Notes: generated by a model not told the origin, from the letters alone. Counted from the stretch's first letter, positions 1 to 35,520 are shown. The stretch: DNA of 64,000 bases from Monoplex corrugatus (GCA_030674185.1 CM060308.1:29096004-29160003), one strand, 5' to 3'. Numbers and translations: made by a program.

Positions 1-301
1 CATATAAGTTCCAAGCTGAATCTTGCAGTGAATGATCAAATTGCGCACAATCTCAAAGGATCCAGAATCCAGACAAAATATTGTGATGCATAATGGCAAT
101 ACACACATAAGACAAAAGCCATAAAAGCTGAAGTTGCACCTTGCATAACATTTACGTTAGTAACAACAACTGCTTGCCATTATACATCTTTATAACAATG
201 TTGATAAACAAAAAGCAATACACTGTTTGCTGGGTGATATGAAACAATTTCCCTTTTTAGAGAGCTGGATAAAGAACAAGGATATGGACATATGTACTCA
301 C

Positions 302-24410
<24,109 letters not shown>

Positions 24411-24470
24411 TTTGCCGTGTTAAACTTCCGCCTGACTCTGCTCATGCGCAGTGGTACGCTGCAAGGAGGA
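24411..24470 (-). promoter_or_regulatory. Probable PSMC6 proximal promoter / 5' UTR
   Basis: Just upstream of the ATG, on the coding strand, are GCGGAAGT (ETS/GABP-like, 24424-24431) and TGCGCATGAGC (NRF1-like, about 24441-24451). Both are common in TATA-less housekeeping promoters. Transcription start not determinable. Confidence 0.45.
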
Positions 24471-24981
24471 TAACCGACAAATTCATGATATCAGAAAAAT
24501 AGATACACAGATAATGAAAATAGACTCGATATTTTAGAGACATTTTTCAAAAACAAAAATCACCTATACTAAGCTTACAGCGAGTTCGCAAAGCCAAATG
24601 TCGTCTGCAACATGTTTTTGACTTTTTCGTTTGCCCGCCTCTCGTATATTACTAGTAACTATGTGAGTATACATGTGCTAATGTTACTTAAATGTAGCTT
24701 TGAAACTTGAAAACGATAAATGTAGTAATGGTGATGATGGTAATTATTCCATTTGTGGACGAAGCAGCAGGGAAGTTTCAGTCTTTATCTCCAGTAGTCC
24801 ATATTTTTGTATTTGGTGTTTGTTCGTTTGTGATCTTACGTCTACGCTAAACAAATTTGCGCCTGTCTTATCTGGTTGTATTAAATACGCGTTCTGATTC
24901 TTTTTTTTTTTTTTTTTTTTTTTCGTTTTTTTTTTCTGGTTCCAGAGTGCAAATAGTCAATGCCAGAGAATGCTCATCACG

Positions 24982-25046
<65 letters not shown>

Positions 25047-25310
25047 CAGAAAAAATTCAGATGAGATGGGGGATGGCCGGATGGGAGTGCCATGTCAATA
25101 TTTTATTGCAGCATGAAAGTAGTCGGATGCACACACCAATCACATTGCAGCAAAAAAATAAACATTGTTCATCAAATATGACGACAGATCATAACAATAA
25201 CATGAAATGAGAAATTGATGTTGGTGGTACTAGCCCACAAAAAATATATAAAGAAGAAAAATATATGTAGATCACTTGATAAACACAGTCTTTCACACAA
25301 AACACACACA

Positions 25311-25348
<38 letters not shown>

Positions 25349-25492
25349 ACACATGCACATGCACACGCACACACACACACGTGAAAGCAAACTCAAGACA
25401 CACAGATATACACACATGCGGACACATGTATTCACAAGGGGAGATTACAGGACTATAGTGTAATAAAGCAACAAAAGACACTTATACCGTTA
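24471..25492. other. Intergenic DNA upstream of PSMC6 with simple repeats
   Basis: Contains a long poly-T run (24900-24935), an (AC)n array (24980-25045) and a mixed AC-rich array (25300-25382). No gene recognised. Confidence 0.8.
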
Positions 25493-26842
25493 AGGCATGA
25501 TGTCTCTTTCTGTGCATACATTTAGACTATCTATGTCAGTATGTGAGACAGTTATTCGTGTGAGACATAAATGTCTCACCTGAATGCATACATTTATTTA
25601 AGTGAGACATTTACACAGGTAGGGCTGATATGTCTCTTTTATTTCTGTGCACCCATTTATTTGTGTGAGGCACTTACATAAGTAGGGCATACATGTCTCT
25701 TTCTGTGCATGCATTTCAATTAACATCAGGAAGAGAGTTCTTGATGGTTATATAGAACCGATAATGTTATACGGTTGTGATGCGTAGACAGTCAACAAGC
25801 AAACCCAGAATAAGATTGAGGCAGCTGAGATGTGGTTTCTAAGAAGAATATTGAGAGCTCCATGGACAGCACAAAAAACAAACAAGACAGTCTTGATGGA
25901 GGCAGACACAAGAAGATCATTGATATTAATGATAAGGAAGATTAGGAAAAGACAGGCAACACTCATAGGCTATTTTATGAGGAAAGGGGAATTGGAGCAC
26001 TTTGTCACAACAGCAAAGCTGGAGGGAAAGAGAGCAGCAGGTAGATCCAGGGTGAAGATATTGGACGGACTTGCAGTGGCTGAAGGCAAAGAGGGTGGAA
26101 GAGGTGCTTGAGGCAACAAGGGACAGAAACAGATGGAAGGCCATTATCGCCAACACCATGTGGCAAGGCACTTGATGATGATGATGATGATGATGTGAGA
26201 CATTTTTTTTAAAGATAGGAATATACATCTCTTGCTATGCATACATACATCTATTTATGGGAGACACTTATTCACGTAGGCATAATGTCTCTTTTTGTGC
26301 ACACATGTATTTCTATAAGACACTTATACAGGTAGGACATACGTGTCTCTTTCTGTGCAGACAGTTATTTACTTTAGACACCTATACAGGTAGCACATAG
26401 GCCTACATGTTTCTTTCGGTCCATACATTTTTTTTATACAAGACGCTTAGTATATAGGTAGGATATACATGTCTCTTTCTGTGCATACATTAATTTACTC
26501 AAGAATTTATACAAGTAGGACATGCAAGTCTCTTTCCGTGCATACATGTGTTTGTGTGAGACATATATAATAGGTGCAACATACATGTCTCTTTTCGAAT
26601 CTTTGGGTGCACTACATTAAAACTGGCTTTCTCACTTCCCCTTTTGAATATCATGGTTGTTCTGGTGGTGTCAGTATAGGATTCCAATGTAAAAATTGAA
26701 CCAAATCAATCTATCAATCAATCAGTCTCTTTTCTTCCTGTGTATACATTTCTTTATAAGACAGTTGTGCTGGTAGAGTATACATGTCCCTTTCTGTGCA
26801 TACATTTATTTATATGAGACACTTATACAGGCAGGCATGTCA
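25493..26842. repeat. ~60-bp satellite/minisatellite, about 12 units, interrupted twice
   Basis: Units resemble ACATGTCTCTTTCTGTGCAT followed by ACATTTATTTATGTGAGACA and ACTTATACAGGTAGGGCAT. Four units precede and the rest follow an inserted RTE-type LINE fragment (about 25720-26195). A second ~130-bp foreign segment (26597-26725, ending in ATCAATCAATCAG) splits a later unit. Confidence 0.85.
25720..26195 (+). mobile_element. RTE-type LINE, 3'-terminal fragment inserted in the satellite
   Basis: The plus strand encodes KRVLDGYIEPIMLYGCDA, a stop where Trp or Ser is usual, then KIEAAEMWFLRRILRAPWT and GKRAAGRSRVKILDGLA, the familiar C-terminal part of RTE-like endonuclease-reverse transcriptases. 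It ends in a (GAT)n tail directly followed by satellite sequence. The RT core is absent, so it is 5'-truncated and inactive. Confidence 0.8.
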
Positions 26843-26844
26843 TC

Positions 26845-27200
26845 ATTAATTACCATCTGATACCACAAGCCCCATTCCCTAGACCTTACTGACGGTTGTT
26901 GTAGTAGTATTGGTGATCTAGTGGTCCAATCCCAACAGCAATATAAAAAAAATATTCTTTTTGCCGGTTCATCTTAATGTTTCAACCATTCTGATGATGT
27001 GAGATTAGTGTTTTGGAGGTCCCTTCTCACACACCACCACCACCACCCCTCCCCAACTTACCCATTTCAAGACCTTGCCAGCACATAGGGTTTTATGTAA
27101 ACTTTGGTGTTTGGGCCAAATAATAACTAGCAGATCTGGATGGTGTGCTTATGGAATCCTCCCAGTGCCATGGATCTCTCTTGATTGCGCTCCAAACTCA
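26845..27200 (+). mobile_element. SINE-like repeat S1, plus-strand copy
   Basis: Matches on the plus strand the reverse complement of the 54.9-55.3 kb copy: CCCCAACTTACCCATTTC, AAGACCTTGCCAGCACATAG and AACTAGCAGATCTGG recur. The tRNA-like head is eroded in this copy. Confidence 0.6.
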
Positions 27201-27359
27201 AGACTCTCAAATATGTGGTCGTCTGTGTTGTTATTGTTGTTGTTGCTGCTGCTGCTGTTATGTTATGCTTCATTTCTTTCTTTGTTTTGTGCTTGTATTT
27301 TTGTGTCATTTGTTTTCTAATTGATTCTCTAGTTTTGATGAACGCATTTTACTTTTCAT

Positions 27360-27560
27360 GTTAGTATACTTATATGCTGTGTAGATATAAATGTATTGCA
27401 GTGTTCATGCTACATAGATGTATTTGTGTATTATACGACTGTGTTTGTCAGTACTGCATTAAAGTATCAACATGGCAGTGTTTATGCTGTTTGTAATGTG
27501 CAACGAGCATATGTAGACTGTGTGTTATTATATAATTATTCTTATTGTATTAGTGTAGTT
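27360..27560 (+). repeat. LINE 3'-region-like repeat, related to 63.15-63.33 kb
   Basis: Shares GTGTT(T/C)ATGCTG, TATTGCAGTG / GCATTGC and CTGTTTGTAATGTGCAACGA (CTGTTTGTAAAGTGCTACGA in the other copy). There is no RT sequence next to it here. Confidence 0.5.
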
Positions 27561-27570
27561 GTTGTTGTCG

Positions 27571-27612
<42 letters not shown>
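27571..27612. repeat. (ATC)n microsatellite
   Basis: About 13 trinucleotide units. The preceding 27360-27560 stretch resembles the 63.15-63.32 kb 3' region of a LINE. Confidence 0.9.
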
Positions 27613-27769
27613 CCACCAACACAAAAATCAGTGACTTGGAGCAGACACGTCCACAGCATTATTACTCGTATAATATTATCATCATAAATCATTGTTAAAT
27701 AGAGCTATTTTTCAAACTCATTCAGACTCACGGCACATTATACATATCAGACTTTCATGTTCAGCTTGG

Positions 27770-27931
27770 AGAACTCAAGCTGACCGCCCAGCAGGGATGC
27801 CGTGGGCTGTTTCAGTATAAATAGTATCCCCACCTTCTGGAGATATTATGCTAAAAATTTCCTCTTTTCTGCCACTCTCTTTGTTTCTGCCTTGTTCGTT
27901 TGTTTTCTGTCATTTCTTCCTCTCATTTTCT
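27770..27931 (+). repeat. Repeat R1, copy 2, 5' part
   Basis: Matches the start of copy 1, including the shared motif AGTATAAATAGTATCCCCAC. It stops at CTCATTTTCTA, where the (TAA)n tail of a LINE begins. The rest of the repeat resumes at about 29026. Confidence 0.7.
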
Positions 27932-28043
27932 ATAATAATAATAATAATTACAATATTTATATAGCGCAAAATCTTGATAAAATCAAATCTAAGCGCTGAA
28001 GCAGACACACACGCAAGCACGCACGCACGCACGCACGCACACG

Positions 28044-28084
<41 letters not shown>

Positions 28085-29025
28085 GCATGGCTATAAATGG
28101 GGAGAAAGAATAAAAGCAATAAAAGCAAGAATAAAACCAATGGAAAATTATAGAGAGCATAGCATATACAATTATATATTATAACCATGTGATTCCCTCC
28201 GAGCGGAGACAGGCTGCAGAGGGGGGGGGGGGGGGGTTGAGTGAGGTTAGGATTTTATGCGGAGGAGAAAAGGTGAGTTTTGAGAGCGGACTTGAAGGAG
28301 ACAAAAGTAGGTTGCTGACGGACTGAGAGAGGAAGTTTGTTCCAGGAGAGTGGACCAGAAACAGAGAAGGCTCGTGGACCATAGGTATTGAGCTTAGTGC
28401 GTGGAAAGCGAAAAGTCAGAGGATCGGAGGCAGAGCGGAGGGTACGTGAGGGAACATAGATCTCAAGTAGGCTTGACAGGTAATCGGGGGCTGCGTTATT
28501 GAGGCTTTTGTAGCACATGGTGTCTAGTTTGTACTGTATGCGCTTTGATACAGGGAGCCAGTGAAGTTGTGCCAGGAGAGGAGATATGTGGTCAGCTTTT
28601 TTCTTTTTGAGTACAAGGCGTGCAGCATTGTTTTGAATGCGCTGTAGGATGTGAATGGTGGAGGCAGGAAGACCAGACAGGAGTGAATTGCAATAGTCAA
28701 TGCGAGACATTATGAAGGAGAGAACGAGTTTTGCAGTTGTTTCGACAGAGAGATACTTCCTGATCAGCCTTATACGATGGAGATGATAGTAGCAGGATCT
28801 GGCAGTTTGAGAAACAAAGTTGTTCATGGAGAGGGTAGAGTCAATGCAGACACCAAGGTTTTTAGCTGAATCAGAAATTGGGACTGATGTGTTACATAAT
28901 GGGAGAGAAAGAGGAGGCAGCTGAGAAAGTTTCTGACGGGTGCCAATGAGGATAGCTTCTGTTTTGTCGTCATTAAGCTGAAGTCTATTGTGTGTCATTC
29001 AGTTCTTAATGTCCGAGTAACACTC
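27932..29025 (-). mobile_element. CR1/L2-like LINE, 5'-truncated, copy B, inserted into repeat R1
   Basis: The minus strand encodes about 255 C-terminal residues of the polyprotein: SDIKN, a stop (TGA where TGG for Trp is expected), MTHNRLQLNDDKTEAI, SRIDYCNSLLSGLP, QRIQNNAARLVLKKKK, LLAQLHWLPVSKRIQYKL and a final SFKSALKTHLFSSA with the stop at 28255. The RT catalytic core is missing. 3' UTR: (AC)n at 28002-28088, GCGC hairpin near 27962-27998, then a TAATAA tail. A poly-G run lies at about 28219-28238. Confidence 0.88.
28002..28088. repeat. (AC)n/(ACGC)n microsatellite in the 3' UTR of LINE copy B
   Basis: Alternating ACGC and AC units between the RT stop codon and the terminal hairpin of the element. 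Confidence 0.92.
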
Positions 29026-29395
29026 TGCCTTATTAGTCCATTCGTACTTTTTCTTAGGATTGATAACTGGGTACATGTTAAAGTGCATTTTTGGTTCTAT
29101 GTAGGTGAGATACGAGAAAGCAATTTTAGATAATTTAAGCCCATTTTTGTATATGTTTTGGTGTCCTTAGGTATGCTTAAATTTGTGCCCAGTTGTGTTT
29201 TTCAAGTCCCCTGTGCGATAAACTGGACGGAGTGGTCAACGCCAGGGGCATGTCCTTACATTATGTTCGCAAATGCATTGATATGTGTACTTAATTTTCT
29301 TTGTTTTTTTTTCCTGTTGAAGTTTTGTATGTTTTGAAGCGGTTATAGTCCTGATATGGCTCTACGCAGTCGGCTGGGCTTTAAACAATAACAAT
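29026..29395 (+). repeat. Repeat R1, copy 2, 3' part
   Basis: Resumes with TGCCTTATTAGTCCATTC, which corresponds to TGCCTTGCTGGTCGATTC in copy 1. It continues to CTACGCAGTCGGCTGGGC and an AACAATA tail. The interruption is the LINE at 27932-29025. Confidence 0.7.
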
Positions 29396-29469
29396 ATTGA
29401 GAACTCAAGCTGTCACGTACGCTGACTACAATATACTAGTGTTGTTGCACCATCTCTATTCTTGATGGG

Positions 29470-29735
29470 CATGTAAGCTAGGTGTTTTCATGTGCCCGTA
29501 AGCCAGCCACCAACAGGATCTTTGGCATGCATATTTGATATTCCTCATGCCTACACACACAAAGGAGGGGGGGTTTAGGCACTGGAAGGTTAATGCACAT
29601 GTTGACCTGGAAGATCGTAAAAAATCTCCACTGTTTACAAACTATGTGGAGGTGTCTATGCGGATCAAACCCAGGACCTTGCTGATTGTAAATCCAACAT
29701 TTACCCACTTGATTTCCGCGTCAGTAAAATTGAGT
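29470..29735 (-). mobile_element. tRNA-derived SINE-like repeat (snail-type), minus strand
   Basis: On the minus strand GTCCTGGGTTTGATCCGCAT is a box-B-like segment. Plus-strand motifs TTGACCTGGAAGATCG, AAAAATCTCCACT and GGATCAAACCCAGGACC match an arrangement I recall as common in caenogastropod genomes. Family name not assignable by eye. Confidence 0.6.
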
Positions 29736-30655
29736 AAGACAGTTCAAAGGTCAAGGTCACTGCTACGCAGTACAAGTTCACAATTGTAAGTATTGTCCAG
29801 TCATCTATCGACGGGTTCTGCCCACCTTTGAAATAATATCTAGTGTAGTGGATTGGATGGCGAAAAAGAGATGAAGACCAGAGTAGGGCAAGAGAGAGGT
29901 CTTCCAATTTTTGTTGGTCAGGAGGCTGGGCTGGACGTGGTTAGTGCGCGTTGTGTGGCTATGTACCGGGGTTTGTCGTCTCCCCACCTTACCATTCGGT
30001 TTGTGAACAAAGTAACTGATGACTGGGTCCGAATGGGTCATGCAGCGCATGGGCAGCCCCCCTTTGCTTGATGAAATGACTATCAAGTGGCGTCAGGAGC
30101 TTTGGAGGTGATTGTCCGGAGAGTGGCAAGGCATTAGTGCTCTGGGTCCTATCCGCACCCTTGTGGTGTTTCTTGTTAACTTGTTGTTAACTTAGTGGAT
30201 GGTTTCAGTTGCACTATGGTCTGCATTGACAAGATCCAGTTGTTGAAGCACTGCAGTTAAAAATGTCAGAATTATTCAGGACTTATATCTCACCTATTCA
30301 TGAACTGATCTGAATCAAATTGAGTCATGCATTAGATACTATAACTAGTATAAGTATAAGGAAGCTATAACTGTTAAAATAAACTAATGCGATCAATTGC
30401 TGTTTAGAATAAACATTGCACAAACTGTGGCAAAAGAGCCCGAAAATGGGAGTTTTAATAATATGGTTTGATCATCATGTTAGATCTGTCTTGATCCTTG
30501 TGTTGCTTGACTGCATTTATTTATTGATTTTATTGCTTGATTGCTTGATTGCTTTGTCTATGAATGTATCTATTCATTCATTCGTATTCATCCATTCATT
30601 CATTCATTCATTCATTCACTTGCTTATCCGTTTATCTTTTTATTTGCCTACTGTA
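29736..30655. other. Unannotated stretch with (ATTC)n
   Basis: No gene recognised. A short frame near 29853-30071 has no family features. (ATTC)n simple sequence at about 30572-30620 directly precedes LINE copy C. Confidence 0.6.
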
Positions 30656-32417
30656 TTCAGAGACTATTTCTCTCAGAAAGTGCAGTCAATCCGCACTGAC
30701 CTAGATCAAGCTGTTTTACCCCAGATGAAACAAAAGTTTAAAACTCAAGCAGTAAAATCCACTTTCCACCGGTTTCATCCTGTCACTGAATCTGAACTGA
30801 AATCCATCATTCAAAAATCAAGACCTACTTCCTGCCCTTTGGATTCCCTGCCAACACCACTTTTTCTTGAGTTTCTCGACGACCTTCTACCTACTCTGAC
30901 TGAGATTATCAACTCTTCTCTAACATCTGGTTCATTACCATCCCCTCTCAAAACCGCTGTTGTGAAACCCCTTCTTAAAAAGCCTTCTTTGGATCCTGAC
31001 TCCCTGAGAAACTACAGACCCATCTCTAACCTATCTTTCATTTCTAAAATCTTAGAGAAAATTGTTCTGAAACAGCTTCTTACCTATTTGGATGAAAATA
31101 ATCTGCTCTGTGCTTCACAGTCTGCCTACCGCCCACATCACAGCACGGAAACTGTTCTACTCAAAATTACCAATGATCTTCTTCTGTCCCTTGACTCTGG
31201 AAATGTTTCTGTGCTGACCCTATTAGACCTGTCAGCTGCGTTTGACACTGTTGATCATAACATTCTTCTTAATAGACTCTCCTCTCTGTATGGTATTTCA
31301 GGCACCGCTCTTTCTTGGTTTCAGTCGTATCTCACGAACAGGACACAATCAGTCCTTGTCATCAATCATTCCTCCCCACCCACTGATCTCCTTTTCGGTG
31401 TTCCACAAGGTTCCGTTCTGGGACCTGTGCTCTTTGCTCTTTACACAAAGCCACTCTCCGATTTGATAAAATCACATTCCATTGAGCATCAATCCTTTGC
31501 AGATGACATCCAACTTGAAATTGATTCTCCTCCTTCTGATATCTACTCTGCTATCCCAGTCTTAGAAGACTGTATCTCAGATATCAAGACCTGGATGCTA
31601 GAAAATAAATTAAAGTTAAATGATGACAAAACTTTCAAAACCTCCCCATCTCCCAAACCTACTACCATTACCATTGATCAGACTGAAATTCCTTTCTCCT
31701 CCTCAGCTAGGAATCTTGGTTTCTACTTCACTGACAACATGAGTGTTGAACTTCATGTAAACAACACCTGTCGCACTGCTTACATCAATCTCCGCCAAAT
31801 CAGTTCCTTGCGTCATCTTCTTTCTGTTGATGCTACAAAAACTCTGGTTTCTGCTTTCATTCTCTCAAGACTGGATTATTGCAATTCACTTCTTTCTGGA
31901 TGTTCAAAAGATCAAATAGATAAACTACAGAAAGTGCAAAATTCTGCAGCTCGGCTTGTTTTTAAATCCCGTAAGCGAGATCATGTCTCTCCTCTGCTAA
32001 AACGCCTCCACTGGCTTCCTGTACAAGCTCGTATCGAATTCAAACTTGCGATTCTCTGTCATTCATTTTTCTCTGGAACGTCCCCTTGTTACATTTCTGA
32101 TCTCCTATCCGTCTACTCACCTTCCAGAAATCTTCGCTCCTCTTCTGACTTAAGACTACTGTGCATTCCCAGAGTAAGAACTAAAACCTTCGGTCACTGC
32201 ACCTTTTCATATTCAGCACCAACTTTTTGGAATTCTCTGCCCCGTGAAATTCGCTACATTGAATCTATTACTTCTTTCAAGACTGCCCTCAAAACTTTCC
32301 AATTTAAATCCTATTTTCCCGACTAGGTAGTAACTGTGTGGACACTCTTTGTTCTCGTGCGCACGCGCGCGCGTGTGTGTGTGTGTGTGTGTGGGTCCGT
32401 GTGTGTGTGTGTGTGTG

Positions 32418-32472
<55 letters not shown>

Positions 32473-32556
32473 CTGCGTGTCTGTGTGTGTGTGATGTTAT
32501 TAGTGTGCAGCGTCACGAGCTCCGGCCCCGTACTGGAGGTTTGCGCTTATAAATGT

Positions 32557-32588
<32 letters not shown>

Positions 32589-32590
32589 TC
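30656..32590 (+). mobile_element. CR1/L2-like LINE, copy C, largely open reverse transcriptase
   Basis: The frame is open from about 30656 to the TAG before 32327 (about 557 residues; upstream residues in the same frame come from simple sequence). RT motifs in order: NYRPISNLSFISKILEK, LDLSAAFDTVDH (near 31222), FGVPQGSVLGPVLF (near 31394), FADD catalytic box (near 31495), LKLNDDKT (near 31612), RLDYCNSLLSG, LLKRLHWLPVQARI and a C-terminal SFKTALKTFQFKSYF. The endonuclease domain is absent, so the copy is 5'-truncated. After LNDDKT the usual EA(I/L)L segment is missing, consistent with a small in-frame deletion. The 3' UTR carries (TG)n, GCGCTTATAAATGTTC and an (ATT)n tail. Confidence 0.9.
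32366..32494. repeat. (TG)n microsatellite in the 3' UTR of LINE copy C
   Basis: GCGCGCG start, then long TG runs with rare substitutions, lying 40 bases after the RT stop codon. Confidence 0.93.
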
Positions 32591-32779
32591 TATAAATATC
32601 TATTCCTTTGTATTTGCGCAGGTTTTTGCGGTCGAAATCTAAGAATCAGGGCATTATATTCAACCTGACTGACTGGATGCTTTGCATTCAAAGCTTGTTT
32701 TGTGGCACTTGTCAGTTTTGAAAAGGGAGTTGATTAATCACTTAGTAATAATTAATGTGCAATGAAAAATTCATTCGTC

Positions 32780-32902
32780 AGCCCCCCCCCCCTCCTCTCT
32801 CTCTCTCTGTGCGTGTATGCATGTGTGTGTGTGTGTGCGTCCATGTGAGTGTGTGCACGTGTGTGTATGTGTGTGAGAGTGAGTGTGTGTATGTGTGCCT
32901 AC

Positions 32903-32936
<34 letters not shown>

Positions 32937-33278
32937 CAGGGGTGGGAGGGGGAGGACATGAGGGTATGTGTAATGCAGTAAGCTTTCGAGGTCTGCGCGT
33001 TAGTTGTTAAAAATTACAAGACGAATGGACCCCAAGTTTACAAGCGACGGATCCTGAAAATTTTAAAGCATGCATGCAAATTTAGGGCCGTAATGAATCC
33101 GTAAATCCGTCCTGAAGTGAAGCATTGTATCAACATCATTGATAGTAGTGGTAAGTAATATAATAGTTGTAATGGGCACAACTAGGGGAGAAGAATGGTG
33201 CGTGTATGTACACACAAACACAAACACACATGCACTCAAACATTCGCACACACGCGCGCGCGCGCGCGTATGTATATA
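32780..33278. repeat. Mixed simple sequence: (CT)n, TG-rich, (GA)n and (CG)n tracts
   Basis: C-run and (CT)n at 32780-32808, TG-rich 32817-32918, (GA)n 32918-32937, then AC-rich with a CGCGCG run at 33188-33268 and a poly-T at 33283-33299. No gene. Confidence 0.85.
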
Positions 33279-33299
33279 CATACTTTTTTTTTTTTTTTT

Positions 33300-34090
33300 G
33301 GTAAGTATTTAGTCTCAGTTTAGTCTCAGCCCACAACATTAAAACTAGGATTAGAATTTCAATGCTCCAGTCATTTTGGAGGTATCAGCTTATATATTAG
33401 AAATCTCATTGTAAACAGTCTCACATCCGTGTCTTGATCATCACTCTATGGCCTGTCTCATGCCCCCAAAAAGTAGATCATATTCAGATCCAGAATTTGA
33501 CTACTTCGCAAGTTTCGTTTCATAGTTCTTGACCCGGCTGTTAAAGTTTACCTGTGATACCAGTAGATCGTATCGCTTATAGCCCAGCCGACCACTAGGG
33601 ACAACTCAGGTCTAAAACTACGTGAAAAATAAATTCAAGTTTAATATTGGTAGATAACATTAAAGAGCTTATGTCAGTGAGAGGGAAATTTTCGCTTAAT
33701 TTTCGAAGAGAATACAACTGTACATATATTTTAAGATATTTCGTTTGAGTTTAGTAAGGAAGGGCGCACATTAGTGTTTTCGTTTTCCCTGTGTGATTGT
33801 ACGGTTGGTTCTGACCATGCGAGATCCATATCCTGAAAGTTTTGTCTGTGTGTGTGTACGTGTGTTTGTGATGTGATGTGTGTGTGTGTATGTGTGTGTG
33901 TGTGCATAAGCGTGTGTGTATGCATTAATAGGTGCATCTATGCATGTATACATGAATGTGTGTGTAGAGTGTGCGTTTTGTGTGTACATATGTATGCATG
34001 TGTGATTAGGTTTGTAATCTAATCATGGTTGCATGTGGAAATATTTTTGTATTGTTATGCTTGACTCTATATGTATACTCGGTAAGAGCT
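33300..34090. other. Intergenic DNA, nothing recognised apart from TG-rich segments
   Basis: TG/TATG-rich sequence at 33840-33990. No coding signal seen. Confidence 0.7.
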
Positions 34091-34095
34091 CCTTA

Positions 34096-34720
34096 AGGCA
34101 CTGTCCTGTCACCCGTTTTGTTTACTCTTTACACAAACGACTGTACTAGTTATACGGAAACACCAGTCATTAAATGTTCAGATGATTCTGTATTATAAAA
34201 AGAAAAACGGTCTAACTCCAACAAAACACATATCAAGGTACTTGAGAGATTCAGCACTTGGTGCGACGAAAATCACCTTGATTTAAATGTTACAAAAACG
34301 AAAGAAATAGTAATAGATTTGAAAAAAAGGAGAAACACTATCATCAATCTTTAATTCATCTTTTAACTAAGCAAATGGTAGGATGTGTGAGTGAAGATCA
34401 ATATTTAGGCACCGTCTTAATAAGCTATTCTTTAATGTAAACATTGATTTAAATGACAAGAAATGCCAGTCATTCATTTAACTTTTACGCAGTGCCAGTC
34501 CTTCATTTAATTTTTACGCAAACATAGAAATTGTAGTGTTCAGCCTAAAATCATGCATTATCCTTTCAGACTTTTAGTGGATCTACACTAACATTTTGTG
34601 TGTGCTGGTTTGGTGATCTGTCGGTTAAAACCATAAAATTGCAACAACAAAAATTTGTGAATACGTGCAGAAAGAATGTGGGCAAAAAACGAGAGTCAGT
34701 GCCAGTTGTATGCAAAGCGA
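34096..34720 (+). pseudogene. Rex1-like non-LTR retrotransposon remnant
   Basis: The plus strand gives TVLSPVLFTLYTNDCTSY, VIKCSDDSVL then a stop, FSTWCDENHLDLNVTKTKEI, and after several stops CWFGDLSVKTIKLQQQKF. This order matches the RT palm-to-thumb region of Rex1/Babar-type elements. Stops and shifts make it a dead copy. It also contains a 30-bp internal tandem duplication near 34468-34525. Confidence 0.7.
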
Positions 34721-34937
34721 GTGATACGAAAAGGCAGGAGCGATTATTTTGGATAACAGGCAGTATTGCATGATACAATGAGCTCCTCATCAGGCCGCCA
34801 ATTTTATGCACTGAAATTGAAGTTTAACAAAACAAACTGTAGGTTTGTACAGAAATCAGTTATGCTCCTCAACAAATGAGTCAGAGTGGGATGGGTGCAC
34901 TGCAGGTGGGCATAGTATGCATAGATGCTGAGTTCAG

Positions 34938-34938
34938 G

Positions 34939-34975
<37 letters not shown>

Positions 34976-34976
34976 G

Positions 34977-35031
<55 letters not shown>
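34938..35031. repeat. (TG)n microsatellite
   Basis: Two TG runs with a TTT and a TTG interruption. Confidence 0.93.
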
Positions 35032-35033
<2 letters not shown>

Positions 35034-35289
35034 ATTTCATGTTTAATTTCTAATGAGTATAATTATGACTGACTCTGTGGCACACAGTTGTCTTTAATTT
35101 CTCTTTTGACTGTGTCATTGTCAGCACTTGGCAATGTCTTTCCATGTATGTATGTGTGCATGTGCGGTCGTGTATGCGTATGAATATGCTTACAGGTATA
35201 TGTGTAGGCCAACGTGTATGTTTGATTACGCGCGCACGTGTGCTCTGAAGAGAGAGAGAGAGTGTGTGTCAAAGTCAAAGTTTTTCTAA

Positions 35290-35520
35290 TCGAAAAGTTC
35301 TCTGGCCTATTGCAATGGTGGGAATGAATTGCTTTACGAAAGTCAATAAATGCAATGTAGGCCTACAGTTTCCCATGTCTCAATAACTGCTTCTGAATCA
35401 TAGATATGAGGGAAAAAATATGATCTGTTGTACTATGATCTTTTTGGAAACTTGTCTCTTCTTCACCTGTGATGCCACTGTCCTCTATACCGCTTGTAAT
35501 GCTCTTGTTTAAAAACAAAG
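35290..35520 (-). pseudogene. Reverse transcriptase fragment of a LINE (degenerate)
   Basis: Minus strand across frames: NKSITSGIEDSGITGEEE, FQKDHSTTDHIFSLI and AFIDFRKAI. This fits the RT motif order GEEQAGFR-xxSTxDHIF ... AFIDFRKAF of RTE/jockey-like elements. At least one shift and a stop interrupt it. Confidence 0.55.

Noticed and set aside
29853..30071. 72-codon frame near 29.9 kb
   Set aside because: Reads smoothly but has no family features, is short, and lies between a SINE and a LINE.
30416..30655. N-terminal 80 codons of the long frame before LINE copy C
   Set aside because: Begins with TTG and runs through (ATTC)n simple sequence; only the part from about 30656 is homologous to reverse transcriptases.
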